From assembly GCA_016283095.1 (NCBI GenBank), contig JAEEMG010000082.1, positions 1 through 64,000 on the forward strand: 64,000 bases of DNA. Direction: 5' to 3'. This document shows positions 1 through 12,428 of the stretch, piece after piece. Position numbers and translations under genes: made by a program. The stretch is from Paludibacteraceae bacterium. GTDB lineage: Bacteria; Bacteroidota; Bacteroidia; Bacteroidales; Paludibacteraceae. How positions within the stretch are numbered: position 1 is the stretch's first letter; each line of letters opens with the position of its first letter. Below the pieces are notes generated by a model. It was not told the DNA's origin, searched no databases, and worked only from the letters and a program-made list of their open reading frames with translations.

Positions 1-1131
1 CACGTAGACCATGGTAAGACAACTCTTACAGCTGCAATCACTACTGTATTGGCTAAGAAGGGTCTTTCAGAGTTGAGATCTTTTGATTCAATTGATAATG
101 CTCCTGAGGAGAAAGAGCGTGGTATCACTATCAACACTTCACACGTTGAGTACCAGACTGCTAACCGTCACTACGCACACGTTGACTGTCCAGGTCACGC
201 TGACTACGTAAAGAACATGGTTACTGGTGCTGCTCAGATGGACGGTGCTATCATCGTAGTTGCTGCAACTGATGGTCCTATGCCTCAGACTCGTGAGCAC
301 ATTCTTTTGGCTCGTCAGGTAAACGTACCAAGACTTGTTGTATTCATGAACAAGTGTGATATGGTTGACGACCCAGAGATGCTAGAGCTAGTTGAGATGG
401 AGATGCGTGAGCTTCTTTCATTCTACGAGTTCGACGGAGACAACACTCCATTCATCAAGGGATCTGCACTAGGTGCTCTTAACGGAGTTCCTGAGTGGGA
501 GGATAAGATTATGGAGCTTATGGATGCTGTTGATACTTGGATCGAGCTTCCAAAGCGTGATATCGATAAGCCATTCTTGATGCCAATCGAGGACGTATTC
601 TCAATCACAGGTCGTGGTACAGTTGCTACAGGTCGTGTTGAGACTGGTATTGTTCACGTAGGTGACCCAGTTGAGATCATCGGTCTTGGTGCTGAGAAGT
701 TGACTTCTACAATTACAGGTGTTGAGATGTTCCGTAAACTTCTTGATCAGGGAGAGGCTGGTGACAACGTAGGTTTGTTGCTTCGTGGTATCGATAAGGA
801 TCAGATCAAGAGAGGTATGGTAATCTGTAAGCCAGGTTCTGTAACTCCTCACTCTGAGTTCAAGGCTTCAGTTTATATCTTGAAGAAAGAGGAAGGTGGT
901 CGTCACACTCCATTCCACAACAAGTACCGTCCTCAGTTCTACATCCGTACATTGGACGTAACTGGTGAGATCACTCTACCAGAAGGAACTGAAATGGTTA
1001 TGCCAGGTGATAACTTGGAGATCAAGGTTAAGTTGATCAACCCAGTTGCATGTTCAGAGGGACTTCGTTTCGCTATCCGTGAGGGTGGTAGAACAGTAGG
1101 TTCTGGTCAGATCACTGCAATTCTTGACTAA
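1..1131 (+). CDS. tuf: Elongation factor Tu, 5' partial
   Basis: EF-Tu is the GTPase that delivers aminoacyl-tRNA to the ribosomal A site. The reading frame is open from base 1, where it encodes [13 protein letters not shown], the P-loop, so the track's TTG start at 49 is not the true start; about 19 N-terminal residues lie outside the window. Visible motifs are the switch I region ([13 protein letters not shown]), DCPGHADY (G3) and NKCDMVD (G4), followed by the two beta-barrel domains ending in [11 protein letters not shown]. It heads the conserved tuf–tRNA-Trp–secE–nusG–ribosomal protein–rpoBC order. Nothing looks broken; the truncation is only the window edge. Confidence 0.98.
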   Translation, partial: HVDHGKTTLTAAITTVLAKKGLSELRSFDSIDNAPEEKERGITINTSHVEYQTANRHYAHVDCPGHADYVKNMVTGAAQMDGAIIVVAATDGPMPQTREHILLARQVNVPRLVVFMNKCDMVDDPEMLELVEMEMRELLSFYEFDGDNTPFIKGSALGALNGVPEWEDKIMELMDAVDTWIELPKRDIDKPFLMPIEDVFSITGRGTVATGRVETGIVHVGDPVEIIGLGAEKLTSTITGVEMFRKLLDQGEAGDNVGLLLRGIDKDQIKRGMVICKPGSVTPHSEFKASVYILKKEEGGRHTPFHNKYRPQFYIRTLDVTGEITLPEGTEMVMPGDNLEIKVKLINPVACSEGLRFAIREGGRTVGSGQITAILD

Positions 1132-1139
1132 TAAAATTA

Positions 1140-1163
1140 GTTCTCTTGCTTCGGCAAGGGAAC
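1140..1163 (+). terminator. Hairpin with TTCG tetraloop after tuf
   Basis: GTTCTCTTGC-TTCG-GCAAGGGAAC forms a 10-bp stem with one G-T wobble and a stable UUCG-type tetraloop, 8 nt after the tuf stop. No T-run follows (TATATATA instead), so it may be a processing or mRNA-stability hairpin between tuf and tRNA-Trp rather than a full terminator. Confidence 0.55.
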
Positions 1164-1170
1164 TATATAT

Positions 1171-1243
1171 ACGGAATTAGCTCAGTTGGTAGAGCACTGG
1201 TCTCCAAAACCAGGTGTCGGGAGTTCGAGCCTCTCATTCCGTG
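1171..1243 (+). tRNA. tRNA-Trp (CCA anticodon)
   Basis: A 73-nt cloverleaf with acceptor stem ACGGAAT/ATTCCGT and discriminator G, which is usual for tRNA-Trp. The D-arm is TAGCTCAGTTGGTAGAGC. The anticodon stem is CTGGT/ACCAG with loop CTCCAAA, giving anticodon CCA, and the T-arm contains GTTCGAG. The 3' CCA is not encoded (GCT follows). It sits between tuf and secE, only 15 nt before the secE start, and is probably processed from a shared transcript. Confidence 0.97.
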
Positions 1244-1258
1244 CTAAAAGAGATTAAG

Positions 1259-1447
1259 ATGAAATTAGTAAATTATCTTGAAGAATCTAAAGACGAGCTT
1301 GTTAAAAAAGTTTCGTGGCCAACTTTGTCCGAAGTGACCTCTAGCGCAGTAGTTGTTTTAGTTGCTTCCCTATTGATAGCAGGGGTTGTTTGGGTAATGG
1401 ATTTTTGCTTCGACAAAGCGATGAATTTTATCTATAATCTTCTGTAA
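1259..1447 (+). CDS. secE: Preprotein translocase subunit SecE
   Basis: SecE is the small clamp subunit that stabilises SecY in the inner-membrane Sec channel. The 62-residue protein starts [22 protein letters not shown], the amphipathic surface helix with the conserved KKVSWPT motif, followed by one transmembrane helix (roughly residues 29-51). The track starts at a GTG at 1214 inside tRNA-Trp; the ATG at 1259 gives the expected family length and leaves the tRNA intact, so I use it. It lies directly before nusG, the standard secE-nusG pairing. Confidence 0.95.
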   Translation: MKLVNYLEESKDELVKKVSWPTLSEVTSSAVVVLVASLLIAGVVWVMDFCFDKAMNFIYNLL

Positions 1448-1470
1448 TCGTTATCTTTATAAGTTATACC

Positions 1471-2016
1471 ATGGCTGAAATTGAAAAGAAGTGGTACGTT
1501 TTGCGTGCCATTAGTGGAAAAGAAAAGTCTGTACGCGATTATCTTGAAAAAGAGATCAAGAACACTAATCTTGGAAAATATGTTTCACAGGTTGTGGTTC
1601 CAACTGAGAAGGTAATGGGAGCGAAGAAGAAGATAATAGAGAGAATGTATCTTCCTGGATATGTTCTTGTAGAAGCTGCTTTGGTTGGTGAGGTGCCTCA
1701 TACACTTAGCAACACTCCTAATGTTATCGGTTTCTTGACTGATAATCCAAAGAAAAGAGATGAGTATGTTTCTCTACGTCAGAATGAGGTGAACAGAATT
1801 CTATCTAAGATGGAAGAAGTTCCTGATTTTTGCAATGAGGCATCTTATGACTTTATCATTGGAGAGAGTGTTAAGGTGAATGATGGTCCTTTTACTGGTT
1901 TTAGCGGTACCATCGAAGAGGTGAATGCAGAAAGGCAGAAACTTAAAGTAATGGTTAAGATCTTCGGACGTAAGACTCCGTTGGAACTTGACTTTTCACA
2001 AGTTGAAAAAGAATAA
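1471..2016 (+). CDS. nusG: Transcription termination/antitermination factor NusG
   Basis: NusG binds the RNA polymerase clamp and reduces pausing, and links polymerase to Rho or the ribosome. The 181-residue protein has the NGN domain from the start ([24 protein letters not shown]) with the LPGYVLVEA core strand, then a KOW domain at about residues 130-165 ([32 protein letters not shown]). Length is normal. It lies 23 nt after secE and 38 nt before rplK, so probably in the same transcript. Confidence 0.97.
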   Translation: MAEIEKKWYVLRAISGKEKSVRDYLEKEIKNTNLGKYVSQVVVPTEKVMGAKKKIIERMYLPGYVLVEAALVGEVPHTLSNTPNVIGFLTDNPKKRDEYVSLRQNEVNRILSKMEEVPDFCNEASYDFIIGESVKVNDGPFTGFSGTIEEVNAERQKLKVMVKIFGRKTPLELDFSQVEKE

Positions 2017-2054
2017 TCTTGTGATTGTTCTTAACTAATTATAATTAAAAAACA

Positions 2055-2498
2055 ATGGCTAAAGAAGTTGCTGGACTTATCAAATTGCAGATTAAGGGTG
2101 GCGCGGCTAATCCATCACCACCAGTAGGACCTGCTCTAGGTTCTAAGGGTATTAACATTATGGATTTCTGTAAGCAGTTTAATGCTAGAACTCAGGATAA
2201 AGCTGGAAAGGTTTTGCCTGTTGTCATCACTTACTATGCTGATAAGTCTTTTGATTTTGTAATCAAGACTCCTCCAGTAGCAATACAGTTGAAGGAGTTG
2301 ACTAAGCAAAAGAGTGGATCTGCTGAGCCAAACAGAAAGAAGATAGCTGAGATCACTTGGGATCAAGTGAAAGTTATCGCAGAAGACAAGATGAAAGATT
2401 TGAATTGTTTTACTGTGGAGTCAGCTATGTCTATGGTTGCTGGTACAGCTAGAAGTATGGGTATTTCAGTAAAGGGAGATTTTCCCGGTAATAATTAA
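2055..2498 (+). CDS. rplK: 50S ribosomal protein L11
   Basis: L11 binds 23S rRNA at the GTPase-associated centre with L10 and L7/L12. The 147-residue product opens with the typical N-terminal domain containing [29 protein letters not shown] and has the C-terminal rRNA-binding domain ending in [14 protein letters not shown]. Both the proline-rich hinge and the glycine-rich C-terminal loop are present. It is followed after 11 nt by rplA, the usual rplKA pair. Confidence 0.98.
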   Translation: MAKEVAGLIKLQIKGGAANPSPPVGPALGSKGINIMDFCKQFNARTQDKAGKVLPVVITYYADKSFDFVIKTPPVAIQLKELTKQKSGSAEPNRKKIAEITWDQVKVIAEDKMKDLNCFTVESAMSMVAGTARSMGISVKGDFPGNN

Positions 2499-2509
2499 TC
2501 TTCTATCAA

Positions 2510-3208
2510 ATGAGTAAACTTACAAAGAATCAAAAGTTAGCTGCAGAGAAGATTGAAGAAGGAAAATCTTACTCTCTAAAGGAGGCTTCTGCTTTAGTAA
2601 AGGAAATCACAACAACAAAGTTTGACGCTTCAGTTGATATTGATGTTCGTCTAGGTGTTGATCCTCGTAAGGCTAACCAGATGGTTAGAGGCGTTGTGTC
2701 ATTGCCAAACGGTACAGGTAAGCAGGTAAGAGTGCTTGTATTGTGTACATCAGATGTAGAAGCTGCTGCAAAAGAGGCTGGTGCTGATTACGTTGGTCTT
2801 GACGAGTTCATCGAGAAGATCAAGGGTGGTTGGACAGACTTTGATGTGATGATTACTATGCCTTCAATCATGGGTAAAATTGGTGCTCTAGGACGTGTGC
2901 TAGGACCTCGTGGTTTGATGCCAAATCCAAAGAGTGGTACAGTTACTAATGATGTAGCAAAAGCAGTTAAGGAAGTAAAGCAGGGAAAGATTGATTTCAA
3001 GGTTGATAAGTTTGGTATCGTCCACACTTCAATCGGTAAGGTTTCTTTCACTCCAGACCAGATCTATGGAAATGCGAAGGAGTTCATGGCAACAATCATG
3101 AAGTTGAAGCCATCTTCAGCTAAGGGAACTTACGTGAAGAGCATCTATCTTTCAAGCACAATGAGTCAGGGTATCAAGATTGATCCTAAATCAATTGACG
3201 AAATTTAA
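2510..3208 (+). CDS. rplA: 50S ribosomal protein L1
   Basis: L1 forms the mobile L1 stalk near the E site and, in bacteria where this has been tested, represses its own operon by binding mRNA. The 232-residue sequence has the family signature region [29 protein letters not shown], and domain II ([24 protein letters not shown]) is complete. Length is normal. Whether autoregulation applies here cannot be read from the sequence. Confidence 0.98.
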   Translation: MSKLTKNQKLAAEKIEEGKSYSLKEASALVKEITTTKFDASVDIDVRLGVDPRKANQMVRGVVSLPNGTGKQVRVLVLCTSDVEAAAKEAGADYVGLDEFIEKIKGGWTDFDVMITMPSIMGKIGALGRVLGPRGLMPNPKSGTVTNDVAKAVKEVKQGKIDFKVDKFGIVHTSIGKVSFTPDQIYGNAKEFMATIMKLKPSSAKGTYVKSIYLSSTMSQGIKIDPKSIDEI

Positions 3209-3222
3209 TATTAAGATCAGAC

Positions 3223-3741
3223 ATGAAAAAGGAAGATAAAGTAGCTGTAATTGAGCAGTTGTCTAATACTCTATCTGAGTATAGTCACTTTTATGTTGCC
3301 GATGCGTCAGATCTTAATGCGGAGCAGACAAGCGCACTTCGTCGTGCATGTTTTGAGCAGCAGATCAAGATGATTGTTGTTAAGAACACATTGATGAAGA
3401 AGGCTCTTGATCAGAAGGACGCTGATTTCTCTCAGTTGTATCCATCTCTAAAGGGATCATCTGCTATTATGTTTACTAACACTGGTAATGCACCAGCAAA
3501 GTTGATTAAGAGCTTCTCAGCAAACAATCCTTTGAAGAAGCCTGTATTGAAGGCAGCTTATGTAGAGGAGAGCTTCTATGGAGCAGATCAGCTTGAGGCA
3601 TTGGTAAGCATCAAGAGCAAGAACGAACTTATTGGCGACGTTATCGCTTTGTTGCAATCTCCTGCGAAGAATGTTATTTCTTCTTTGCAGTCAGGTGCAA
3701 ACACATTGCATGGTCTTCTTAAGACTCTTGCAGAGAAATAA
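3223..3741 (+). CDS. rplJ: 50S ribosomal protein L10
   Basis: L10 anchors the L7/L12 dimers on the ribosomal stalk. The 172-residue protein starts MKKEDKVAVIEQLSNTLSEYSHFYVADASDLNAEQTSALRR, with the conserved MIVVKNTLMKKAL rRNA-binding segment and the C-terminal helix (VISSLQSGANTLHGLLKTLAEK) that binds L7/L12. It lies 14 nt after rplA and 36 nt before rplL. Confidence 0.97.
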   Translation: MKKEDKVAVIEQLSNTLSEYSHFYVADASDLNAEQTSALRRACFEQQIKMIVVKNTLMKKALDQKDADFSQLYPSLKGSSAIMFTNTGNAPAKLIKSFSANNPLKKPVLKAAYVEESFYGADQLEALVSIKSKNELIGDVIALLQSPAKNVISSLQSGANTLHGLLKTLAEK

Positions 3742-3777
3742 TTTTTTAATTCAAACAATCTTAAAAAAAGAAATAAA

Positions 3778-4152
3778 ATGGCAGATTTGAAAGCATTTGC
3801 AGAACAGTTGGTTAACTTGTCAGTTAAGGAAGTAAACGAGTTGGCTGAGATCTTGAAGAACGAGTACGGTATCGAGCCAGCTGCAGCTGCAGTAGCAGTA
3901 GCAGCAGGTCCTGCAGCAGCAGGTGCAGCAGCTGAGGAGAAAACTTCTTTCGACGTAGTTTTGAAGTCAGCAGGCGCTAACAAGCTTCAGGTTGTAAAGG
4001 CTGTTAAGGAGTCTTGCGGTCTTGGTCTTAAGGAGGCTAAGGAGATCGTAGACGGTGCTCCAGCTACAGTTAAGGAAGGTGTTGCTAAGGACGAGGCTGA
4101 GTCATTGAAGAAGACTCTAGAAGAGGCTGGTGCTGAAGTTGAGCTTAAGTAA
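3778..4152 (+). CDS. rplL: 50S ribosomal protein L7/L12
   Basis: This is the multicopy stalk protein that recruits translation factors. It has 124 residues: an N-terminal dimerisation domain ([31 protein letters not shown]), an Ala-rich flexible hinge (about residues 34-55), and the C-terminal factor-binding domain with [33 protein letters not shown]. All standard elements are present. A 12-bp hairpin with T-run follows before rpoB. Confidence 0.98.
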   Translation: MADLKAFAEQLVNLSVKEVNELAEILKNEYGIEPAAAAVAVAAGPAAAGAAAEEKTSFDVVLKSAGANKLQVVKAVKESCGLGLKEAKEIVDGAPATVKEGVAKDEAESLKKTLEEAGAEVELK

Positions 4153-4175
4153 TATCGCCTGATTTCAGGTTTATA

Positions 4176-4211
4176 GTTTAGAACCACGAAGGTGTGGTTC
4201 TAAACTTTTTT
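4176..4211 (+). terminator. rplL-rpoB intergenic attenuator/terminator
   Basis: GTTTAGAACCAC-gaaggt-GTGGTTCTAAAC is a perfect 12-bp stem followed by six T, which fits an intrinsic terminator. It sits between rplL and rpoB, where partial termination is known in other bacteria to lower rpoBC expression relative to the ribosomal proteins. That it acts partially here is inference, since no promoter of the TAnnTTTG type is evident before rpoB. Confidence 0.8.
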
Positions 4212-4249
4212 GTGTCTTAACAATTTTACTTCATTAAAACATCAGCAAA

Positions 4250-7200
4250 ATGTCTCAACAGTTAAATAATAAGAGGGTAAGTTTCGCATCTGTTAAAAAC
4301 CAGATGGAATATCCTGATTTCCTTGAGGTTCAGTTGAAATCCTTCAGGGAGTTTTTCCAGATTGATACTCCACCTGAGCAGAGAAAGAATGAGGGAATGT
4401 ATAAGGTTTTCTCAGAGAATTTCCCTATTGCAGACACTCGAAATAACTTCGTATTAGAGTTTTTGGATTACTACATCGATCCATGCAAATATAGTATTGA
4501 CGAATGTATTGAGCGTGGTCTAACATACAATGTGCCTTTGAAGGCTAAGTTGAAATTGTATTGTACAGACCCTGAGCACGAAGATTTTGAGACTATTATT
4601 CAAGATGTTTATCTTGGAAATATTCCGTACATGACGGAGAAAGGCACTTTCGTTATCAATGGTGCTGAGCGCGTTGTTGTGTCTCAGTTGCACAGATCTC
4701 CAGGTGTATTCTTCGGTCAGAGCATGCATGCTAATGGAACAAAGTTGTATTCTGCTCGTATCATTCCATTCAAGGGTTCTTGGATTGAGTTTGCTACAGA
4801 TATCAATAATGTAATGTATGCTTACATCGACCGTAAGAAAAAGTTGCCTGTGACTACTTTGTTGCGTGCAATCGGTTTCGAAAGCGATAAGGATATTCTT
4901 GAAATTTTCGGGCTTGCTGAAGAGGTTGAGGTAAAGGCTAAGACTATTAACAAATATATCGGTAGAAAGCTTGCTGCTCGTGTCTTGAAGGCATGGACAG
5001 AGGATTTCGTTGATGAGGATACTGGTGAGGTTATCTCTGTCGAGAGAAACAAGGTCCTTATCGAGCGTGAAACTATTCTTGAGGAGGAGAACATCGACGC
5101 TATCCTTGAGTCTGGAGCTTCTACTATCCTATTGCATAAGGAAGACGTTTCTTCTTCTGACTACAGCATTATCTTCAACACTTTGCAGAAGGATGATACT
5201 AACTCGGAGAAGGAAGCTGTCAATTATATATATCGTCAGTTGCGTAATGCTGAGCCTGCTGATGACGCTGCAGCTCGCGAAATCATCCAGAACTTGTTCT
5301 TCTCTGAAAAGAGATATGATTTGGGTGATGTAGGTCGTTACAGAATCAACAAGAAGCTTGACCTTTCTATCGACCCTACTATTAAGGTGTTGACTAAGGA
5401 GGATATCATTGAGATCATCAAGTATCTAATCGAGCTTATCAACTCTAAGGCTGAGGTTGATGATATCGACCACTTGAGCAACAGACGTGTACGTACTGTA
5501 GGTGAGCAGCTTTACAACCAGTTCGGTGTAGGTCTTGCACGTATGGCTCGTACAATCCGTGAGAGAATGAACGTTCGCGACAATGAGGTGTTCACTCCAA
5601 TTGATTTGATCAACGCTAAGACTATCACTTCGGTAATCAATAGCTTCTTTGGAACTAACGCCCTTTCTCAGTTTATGGACCAGACTAACCCATTGGCTGA
5701 GATCACTCACAAACGTCGTCTATCTGCCCTTGGTCCTGGTGGTTTGTCTCGTGATAGAGCCGGATTTGAGGTGCGTGACGTTCACTATACTCACTATGGT
5801 CGTCTATGTCCTATCGAGACTCCAGAAGGTCCAAACATCGGTTTGATTTCTTCATTATGTGTACACGCTAAGATCAATGATCTTGGATTTATCGCAACTC
5901 CTTACCGTAAGATCAATAACGGTATCGCAGATATGTCTGAGACTGGTATCGAGTACATGACTGCTGAGGAAGAGGAAGGAAAGATCATCGGTCAGGGTAA
6001 CGCTCAAATCGATGAGAACGGTAATTTCTTGACAGACAAGGTTAAGGCTCGTCGTCAGGGTGACTTCCCAGTTGTGGATCCTACTGAGCTTGAGTTGATG
6101 GATATCGCTCCAAACCAGATCGCGTCTATCGCTGCATCTTTGATTCCATTTATTGAGCATGATGACGCCAACCGTGCGTTGATGGGATCTAACATGATGC
6201 GCCAGGCTGTTCCATTGTTGACTACTGAGTCTCCTATCGTAGGAACTGGTATCGAGGCACAGCTTGCAAGAGATTCTCGTACTCAGATTTCTGCTGAGGG
6301 TGACGGTGTCGTTGAATATGTAGACGCATCTGTTATTAAGATTAAGTATGACCGTTCAGAAGAGGAGGAGTTCACAAGCTTCGTCTCTGCGGTTAAAGAA
6401 TATAAACTGCCTAAGTTCAGAAGAACTAACCAGAATACAACAATTGACTTGCGTCCGCTTGTTCGTCGTGGCGACCGTGTGACTAAGGGCCAGATCCTTA
6501 CACAGGGATACTCTACAGATAATGGAGAACTTGCTATCGGAAAGAACTTGCTAGTTGCATTCATGCCTTGGAAGGGTTACAACTATGAGGATGCTATCGT
6601 TATCAACGAGAAGGTTGTAAAATGGGATATGTTTACATCAGTTCACGTTGAGGAGGATACTCTAGAGGTTCGTGAGACTAAGCGTGGTATGGAGGAGTTG
6701 ACTGCTGATATTCCAAATGTCAGTGAGGAGGCTACTCGTAATCTTGACGAGAATGGTGTTATCCGTATCGGTGCTCCAGTAGAGCCAGGTGATATCATCA
6801 TCGGTAAGATCACTCCTAAGGGTGAGTCGGATCCTTCTCCAGAAGAGAAGTTGCTTCGCGCTATCTTTGGTGACAAGGCTGGTGACGTTAAGGATGCTTC
6901 TTTGAAGGCTACTCCATCACTTCACGGTGTTGTTATCGGCAAGAGAACATTCGCTCGCGCTATCAAGAACCGTAAGTCAAGACAGTCTGATAAGGAACTT
7001 TTGGAGGCAGTAGATGCTAAATTCGAGCAGGCAGCTGCAGAGTTGAAGAAGATTTTGGTAGACAAGCTTCTTGTCCTTACAAAGGGTAAGACATCTAAGG
7101 GTGTTAAGGATTGTATGGATATCGAGGTAATCGGTAAGGGCGACGTCTTCACAAACAAACTATTCAACAGCATCGACTACAATTCTATCCACTGGAATGA

Positions 7201-8062
7201 TTGGACAGAGGATGAGAAGACAAACAGAATGATCAGCGAGCTTATCTCTAACTACTTGGCTCAGCACAAGGAACTTGAGGCTGGCGTTAAGAGAGACAAG
7301 TTTGCAATCAATATCGGTGATGAACTTCCAAACGGCATCATGCAGTTGGTTAAGGTTTACATCGCTAAGAAGCGTAAGATTCGTGTAGGTGACAAGATGG
7401 CCGGACGTCACGGTAACAAGGGTATCGTATCAAGAATCGTCCGTCAGGAGGATATGCCTTTCTTGGCCGACGGTACTCCAGTCGACATCTGTCTAAACCC
7501 ACTAGGTGTGCCTTCTCGTATGAACCTTGGACAGATCTTCGAGACTGTGCTTGGTTGGGCAGGTTTGAAACTTGGTGTTAAGTTCGCTACTCCTATCTTC
7601 GACGGTGCTTCTCTAGATGATTTGAATGAGTGGACAGACAAAGCAGGTCTTCCAAGATATGGTAAGACATATTTGTACGACGGTGGAACAGGAGAGCGTT
7701 TCGACCAGCCTGCAACAGTAGGTGTGATCTATATGCTTAAGCTTGGTCACATGGTCGACGATAAGATGCACGCTCGTTCAATCGGACCTTACTCATTGAT
7801 TACTCAGCAGCCTCTTGGAGGTAAGGCTCAGTTCGGTGGTCAGCGTTTCGGAGAGATGGAGGTCTGGGCAATCGAGGCATTCGGTGCTTCTCACGTATTG
7901 CAGGAAATCCTAACTATTAAGTCTGATGACGTTAAGGGCCGTGCTCGTGCTTACGAGGCTATCGTTAAGGGTGAGCCAATGCCAACACCAGGTATTCCAG
8001 AGTCTCTAAACGTGTTGCTACACGAGTTGAGAGGTTTGGGCTTGAGTATTACTTTGGATTAA
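4250..8062 (+). CDS. rpoB: DNA-directed RNA polymerase beta subunit
   Basis: RpoB forms one pincer of RNA polymerase and most of the rifampicin pocket. The 1270-residue sequence is full length for Bacteroidota. The rifampicin-region segment [33 protein letters not shown] is intact with the usual residues, followed by [18 protein letters not shown]. Further on are [23 protein letters not shown] and the C-terminal anchor [23 protein letters not shown]. The gene ends 12 nt before rpoC, consistent with one transcript. Confidence 0.99.
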   Translation: MSQQLNNKRVSFASVKNQMEYPDFLEVQLKSFREFFQIDTPPEQRKNEGMYKVFSENFPIADTRNNFVLEFLDYYIDPCKYSIDECIERGLTYNVPLKAKLKLYCTDPEHEDFETIIQDVYLGNIPYMTEKGTFVINGAERVVVSQLHRSPGVFFGQSMHANGTKLYSARIIPFKGSWIEFATDINNVMYAYIDRKKKLPVTTLLRAIGFESDKDILEIFGLAEEVEVKAKTINKYIGRKLAARVLKAWTEDFVDEDTGEVISVERNKVLIERETILEEENIDAILESGASTILLHKEDVSSSDYSIIFNTLQKDDTNSEKEAVNYIYRQLRNAEPADDAAAREIIQNLFFSEKRYDLGDVGRYRINKKLDLSIDPTIKVLTKEDIIEIIKYLIELINSKAEVDDIDHLSNRRVRTVGEQLYNQFGVGLARMARTIRERMNVRDNEVFTPIDLINAKTITSVINSFFGTNALSQFMDQTNPLAEITHKRRLSALGPGGLSRDRAGFEVRDVHYTHYGRLCPIETPEGPNIGLISSLCVHAKINDLGFIATPYRKINNGIADMSETGIEYMTAEEEEGKIIGQGNAQIDENGNFLTDKVKARRQGDFPVVDPTELELMDIAPNQIASIAASLIPFIEHDDANRALMGSNMMRQAVPLLTTESPIVGTGIEAQLARDSRTQISAEGDGVVEYVDASVIKIKYDRSEEEEFTSFVSAVKEYKLPKFRRTNQNTTIDLRPLVRRGDRVTKGQILTQGYSTDNGELAIGKNLLVAFMPWKGYNYEDAIVINEKVVKWDMFTSVHVEEDTLEVRETKRGMEELTADIPNVSEEATRNLDENGVIRIGAPVEPGDIIIGKITPKGESDPSPEEKLLRAIFGDKAGDVKDASLKATPSLHGVVIGKRTFARAIKNRKSRQSDKELLEAVDAKFEQAAAELKKILVDKLLVLTKGKTSKGVKDCMDIEVIGKGDVFTNKLFNSIDYNSIHWNDWTEDEKTNRMISELISNYLAQHKELEAGVKRDKFAINIGDELPNGIMQLVKVYIAKKRKIRVGDKMAGRHGNKGIVSRIVRQEDMPFLADGTPVDICLNPLGVPSRMNLGQIFETVLGWAGLKLGVKFATPIFDGASLDDLNEWTDKAGLPRYGKTYLYDGGTGERFDQPATVGVIYMLKLGHMVDDKMHARSIGPYSLITQQPLGGKAQFGGQRFGEMEVWAIEAFGASHVLQEILTIKSDDVKGRARAYEAIVKGEPMPTPGIPESLNVLLHELRGLGLSITLD

Positions 8063-8074
8063 ATTGTAGAAGAT

Positions 8075-11000
8075 ATGGCTTTCAGAAAAGATAATAAAGT
8101 AAAAAATACATTCTCAAGAATTTCTATCGCTCTTGCTTCTCCAGAGGAAATCTTGGAGCAGTCTAGCGGTGAGGTACTAAAGCCTGAGACTATCAACTAT
8201 CGTACTTACAAGCCAGAAAGAGACGGTTTGTTCTGCGAGAAGATCTTTGGTCCAGTAAAGGATTTTGAGTGCCACTGTGGAAAGTATAAGAGAATCAGAT
8301 ATAAAGGTATTGTCTGCGACCGTTGTGGTGTTGAGGTGACTGAGAAGAAAGTCCGCCGTGAAAGAATGGGTCACATCCATTTAGTTGTGCCTGTTGCTCA
8401 CAACTGGTATTTCAGATCTACTCCTAATAAAATCGGTTATCTTCTTGGTCTTCCTTCAAAGACTCTTGATGCAATCATCTACTATGAGAAGTATGTTGTG
8501 TTGCAGCCAGGTATTTTGGCAAGCGAGGGTGTCACAACTCGTCAGCTTTTGACAGAGGAGGAATACCTTGATTTGATGGATAAACTTCCTGTAGAGAACC
8601 TTCATCTAGAAGATTCAGATCCTAACAAGTTTATCGCTAAGATGGGTGCCGAGGCTGTTTACGACATGCTAAAGGAGGTTGACTTGGATTCTCTATCATA
8701 CGAATTGAGAAACAAGGCAAGCCAGGAGACATCTCAGCAGAGAAAGAACGAGGCTTTGAAGCGTCTTCAGGTGGTAGAGGCATTCCGTGCATCTCACGGA
8801 AAGAGCCGCCCTGAGTGGATGATCGTTAAGGTTGTCCCTGTTATTCCGCCTGAATTGCGTCCTTTGGTTCCATTGGATGGTGGACGTTTCGCGACTTCGG
8901 ATTTGAATGATCTTTACAGACGTGTTATCATCCGTAACAACCGTCTTAAGAGATTAATCGAGATCCACGCACCAGAGGTTATCCTTCGTAATGAGAAGCG
9001 TATGTTGCAGGAGGCTGTCGATTCATTGTTCGACAACTCAAAGAAGGCAACAGCCGTTAAGTCTGAGGCTAACAGAGCATTGAAGTCTTTGTCAGACAGC
9101 TTGAAGGGTAAGCAGGGTCGTTTCCGTCAGAACTTGTTGGGTAAGCGTGTTGACTACTCAGCTCGTTCCGTAATCGTCGTTGGACCAGAATTGAAGATGC
9201 ACGAGTGTGGTCTTCCTAAATATATGGCAGCTGAGCTTTATAAACCATTTATCATCCGTAAACTTATTGAGCGTGGTATTGTAAAGACAGTTAAGTCAGC
9301 AAAGAAGATTGTCGACCGCAAGGATCCAATCGTTTGGGATATCCTTGAGTACGTGATGAAGGGTCACCCAGTGCTATTGAACCGTGCCCCTACTTTGCAC
9401 CGTCTTGGTATCCAGGCATTCCAGCCTAAGATGATCGAGGGTAAGGCAATCCAGTTGCACCCACTTGCATGTACAGCGTTCAACGCCGACTTCGATGGTG
9501 ACCAGATGGCCGTTCACTTGCCACTAGGTAATGAGGCTATTCTTGAGGCACAGATGTTGATGCTTGGATCTCACAATATCCTTAATCCTGCTAACGGTGC
9601 ACCTATCACAGTGCCAGCACAGGACATGGTTCTTGGACTTTACTACATCACTAAGGAACGTCCAGGTACTAAGGGTGAGGGATTGAAGTTCTACGGTATG
9701 GAAGAGGCTCAGGTGGCTTACAACGAGCAGAAGGTTGACCTTCACGCTCCAATTCAGGTTATCGTGGATGATGTAGACGAGAATGGTGCTCCAATCCGTC
9801 ACATGATTCAGACTACTGTAGGTAAGCTCATCTTCAACCAGAATGTTCCAAAGGCTGTAGGTTTCATCAACGACCTTATCACTAAGAAGTCTTTGAAGAG
9901 CATTATCAGCAAGGTAATCAAGACTTGTGGTGTTGCTCGTACAGCTCAGTTCTTGGATGATATCAAGAATCTAGGTTACTACATGGCCTTCAAGGGTTGT
10001 TTGTCATTTAACCTTGAGAATGTTATCATTCCAAAGGAGAAAGAGCAGTTTATCAATGAGGGTTACGCTCAGGTAGAGGAGATCATGGCTAACTATAACA
10101 TGGGTCTTATCACTCCAAATGAGCGATACAATAATATCATTAATATTTGGACAGAGGTTAACAAGAAGTTGGCTGATGTCTTGATGGATACAATTAAGAA
10201 GGACGATCAGGGATTCAACTCAGTATACATGATGCTTGACTCTGGAGCCCGTGGATCTAAGGAGCAGATTCGTCAGCTTTCTGGTATGCGTGGTTTGATG
10301 GCCAAGCCTCAGAAATCTGGAGCCGTTGGTGGCCAGATCATTGAGAACCCTATCCTTTCTAACTTTAAGGAAGGTTTGTCAGTCCTTGAGTACTTTATCT
10401 CTACTCACGGTGCTCGTAAGGGTCTTGCCGATACAGCATTGAAGACTGCCGACGCAGGTTACTTGACTCGTCGTCTTGTTGACGTATCTCACGATGTGAT
10501 CATCAATGAAGAGGATTGTGGAACATTGCGTGGACTTGTCTGCACAGATATCAAGAAGAACGATGAGGTCGTTGCTTCATTGGGCGAGAGAATCCTAGGA
10601 CGTGTGTCTGTTCACGATGTTGTCAACCCAGCTACTGGTGAGGTTATCGTGATGGCAGGACAGGAGATCAGAGAGGATCAGGTGGCTGCAATCAACGCTG
10701 CTAAGATCGAGAAAGTTGAGATCCGTTCAGTGCTTACTTGTGAGTCTAAGAGAGGTGTTTGTGCTAAATGTTATGGACGTAACTTGGCTACTGGCCGTAT
10801 GGTTCAGGAAGGTGAGGCAGTCGGAGTTATCGCAGCTCAGTCAATCGGTGAGCCAGGAACTCAGTTGACACTTCGTACATTCCACGTCGGTGGTGTTGCC
10901 GGTAACGTCGCTACAAACAATGGATTCAGATCTAAATATGATGGTATCATCGAGTTTGAGGAGTTGAAGACAGTCGACACTACAGATGAGAACGACCAGC

Positions 11001-12382
11001 CAGTTCAGGTTGTTGTCGGACGTCTTGGTGAGGCAAGAATCATCAACCCAACAACAAAGATTGAGCTTACTCGTGCAGAAATCCCTTATGGATCTAAACT
11101 ATTCTTCAAGAATGGTCAGGAAGTTCACGTAGATGACTTGATCTGTGAGTGGGACCCATACAATGCCGTTATCGTGACTGAGGTTGCTGGTAAGGTAGAG
11201 TTTGAGAGCTTGATCGAGGGTGTTACTTGCCGTTCGGATCACGACGAGACTACAGGACACGAGGAGAAGGTCATCATCGAATCTAAGGATAAGACAAAAT
11301 CTCCAGTATGTAATATCGTAAATGAAGACGGTAGCATCGAGAAGTCATACAACTTGCCTGTGGGCGCTACAGTTGTTGTTTCTGAGGGCGACCGTTTGAA
11401 GAAAGGTCAGCTTTTGGTTAAGATCCCAAGATCTTCAAGCAAGGCAGGCGATATCACAGGAGGTCTTCCACGAGTACAGGAGTTGTTCGAGGCTCGTAAC
11501 CCATCTAATCCAGCTATCGTTGCTGAAATCGATGGTGAGGTATCGTTCGGTAAGATCAAGAGAGGTAACCGTGAAATCTCCGTTACATCTAAGTTTGGCG
11601 AGGTTAAGAAATATCTAGTTTCTTTGTCTAAGCAGATCTTGGTACAGGAGGGTGATTATGTACGTGCAGGAAATGCAATCTCTGACGGTGCAATCTGTCC
11701 ATCAGATATCCTTGCAATCCTAGGTCCTACAGCTGTTCAGGAATATATTGTGAACGAGGTTCAGGATGTGTACCGTCTACAGGGTGTAGGTATCAACGAC
11801 AAGCACTTCGAGGTTATCGTACGTCAGATGATGCGTAAGGTTCAGATTTCTGATCCAGGTGATACATTGTTCTTGGAGAACGACTTGGTTGACAAGATCG
11901 AGTTTATGGAGGAGAACGACAAATTGTTCGATAAGAAGATCGTTGTAGACGCAGGTGGTTCTACAAACTTCAAGCCAGGACAGGTTGTTACAGCTCGTAA
12001 CCTTCGTGCAGAGAACAGTATGCTTAAGCGTCGTGACTTGAAGACAGTCACAGTTCGTGATGCTATCCCTGCAACTGCAACTCAGATTCTTCAGGGTATC
12101 ACAGGTGCTGCACTTCAGACTCGTAGCTTCATGTCATCTGCATCATTCCAGCAGACAACTAAGGTGCTTAACGATGCTGCTCTTCGCGGTAAGACAGATA
12201 ATCTTGAGGGTATGAAGGAGAACGTTATCTGCGGTCACTTGATCCCAGCAGGTACAGGTCTTTCTAAGTGGCAGCAGCTTGTTGTCGGACCAAAGGATGA
12301 GATGGAGAAGGCATACGCAAAGTCATCTTACGACTATGAGGATGGTGATTTCGCAGTAGAGTTCCCTTCTGAGAACGAATAA
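8075..12382 (+). CDS. rpoC: DNA-directed RNA polymerase beta' subunit
   Basis: RpoC carries the catalytic magnesium site of RNA polymerase. The 1435-residue product has the N-terminal zinc ribbon ([23 protein letters not shown]), the bridging motif [34 protein letters not shown], the catalytic loop [15 protein letters not shown] and the second zinc cluster [17 protein letters not shown] lineage-specific domain separates GGVAG from the C-terminal sweet-spot helices. It closes the ribosomal/RNA polymerase operon; a strong terminator follows 47 nt downstream. Confidence 0.99.
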   Translation: MAFRKDNKVKNTFSRISIALASPEEILEQSSGEVLKPETINYRTYKPERDGLFCEKIFGPVKDFECHCGKYKRIRYKGIVCDRCGVEVTEKKVRRERMGHIHLVVPVAHNWYFRSTPNKIGYLLGLPSKTLDAIIYYEKYVVLQPGILASEGVTTRQLLTEEEYLDLMDKLPVENLHLEDSDPNKFIAKMGAEAVYDMLKEVDLDSLSYELRNKASQETSQQRKNEALKRLQVVEAFRASHGKSRPEWMIVKVVPVIPPELRPLVPLDGGRFATSDLNDLYRRVIIRNNRLKRLIEIHAPEVILRNEKRMLQEAVDSLFDNSKKATAVKSEANRALKSLSDSLKGKQGRFRQNLLGKRVDYSARSVIVVGPELKMHECGLPKYMAAELYKPFIIRKLIERGIVKTVKSAKKIVDRKDPIVWDILEYVMKGHPVLLNRAPTLHRLGIQAFQPKMIEGKAIQLHPLACTAFNADFDGDQMAVHLPLGNEAILEAQMLMLGSHNILNPANGAPITVPAQDMVLGLYYITKERPGTKGEGLKFYGMEEAQVAYNEQKVDLHAPIQVIVDDVDENGAPIRHMIQTTVGKLIFNQNVPKAVGFINDLITKKSLKSIISKVIKTCGVARTAQFLDDIKNLGYYMAFKGCLSFNLENVIIPKEKEQFINEGYAQVEEIMANYNMGLITPNERYNNIINIWTEVNKKLADVLMDTIKKDDQGFNSVYMMLDSGARGSKEQIRQLSGMRGLMAKPQKSGAVGGQIIENPILSNFKEGLSVLEYFISTHGARKGLADTALKTADAGYLTRRLVDVSHDVIINEEDCGTLRGLVCTDIKKNDEVVASLGERILGRVSVHDVVNPATGEVIVMAGQEIREDQVAAINAAKIEKVEIRSVLTCESKRGVCAKCYGRNLATGRMVQEGEAVGVIAAQSIGEPGTQLTLRTFHVGGVAGNVATNNGFRSKYDGIIEFEELKTVDTTDENDQPVQVVVGRLGEARIINPTTKIELTRAEIPYGSKLFFKNGQEVHVDDLICEWDPYNAVIVTEVAGKVEFESLIEGVTCRSDHDETTGHEEKVIIESKDKTKSPVCNIVNEDGSIEKSYNLPVGATVVVSEGDRLKKGQLLVKIPRSSSKAGDITGGLPRVQELFEARNPSNPAIVAEIDGEVSFGKIKRGNREISVTSKFGEVKKYLVSLSKQILVQEGDYVRAGNAISDGAICPSDILAILGPTAVQEYIVNEVQDVYRLQGVGINDKHFEVIVRQMMRKVQISDPGDTLFLENDLVDKIEFMEENDKLFDKKIVVDAGGSTNFKPGQVVTARNLRAENSMLKRRDLKTVTVRDAIPATATQILQGITGAALQTRSFMSSASFQQTTKVLNDAALRGKTDNLEGMKENVICGHLIPAGTGLSKWQQLVVGPKDEMEKAYAKSSYDYEDGDFAVEFPSENE

Positions 12383-12428
12383 TGCAAATGGAAACACACG
12401 TTAATGTGTGAATCTAAATACGAATAAG

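Noticed and set aside
1-1131. tuf as a truncated or pseudogene copy
   Set aside because: The frame is open from base 1 with the P-loop present; truncation is due to the window edge.
3588-3983. 131-residue antisense ORF over rplJ/rplL
   Set aside because: Ala-rich shadow of the L7/L12 hinge in the opposite frame.
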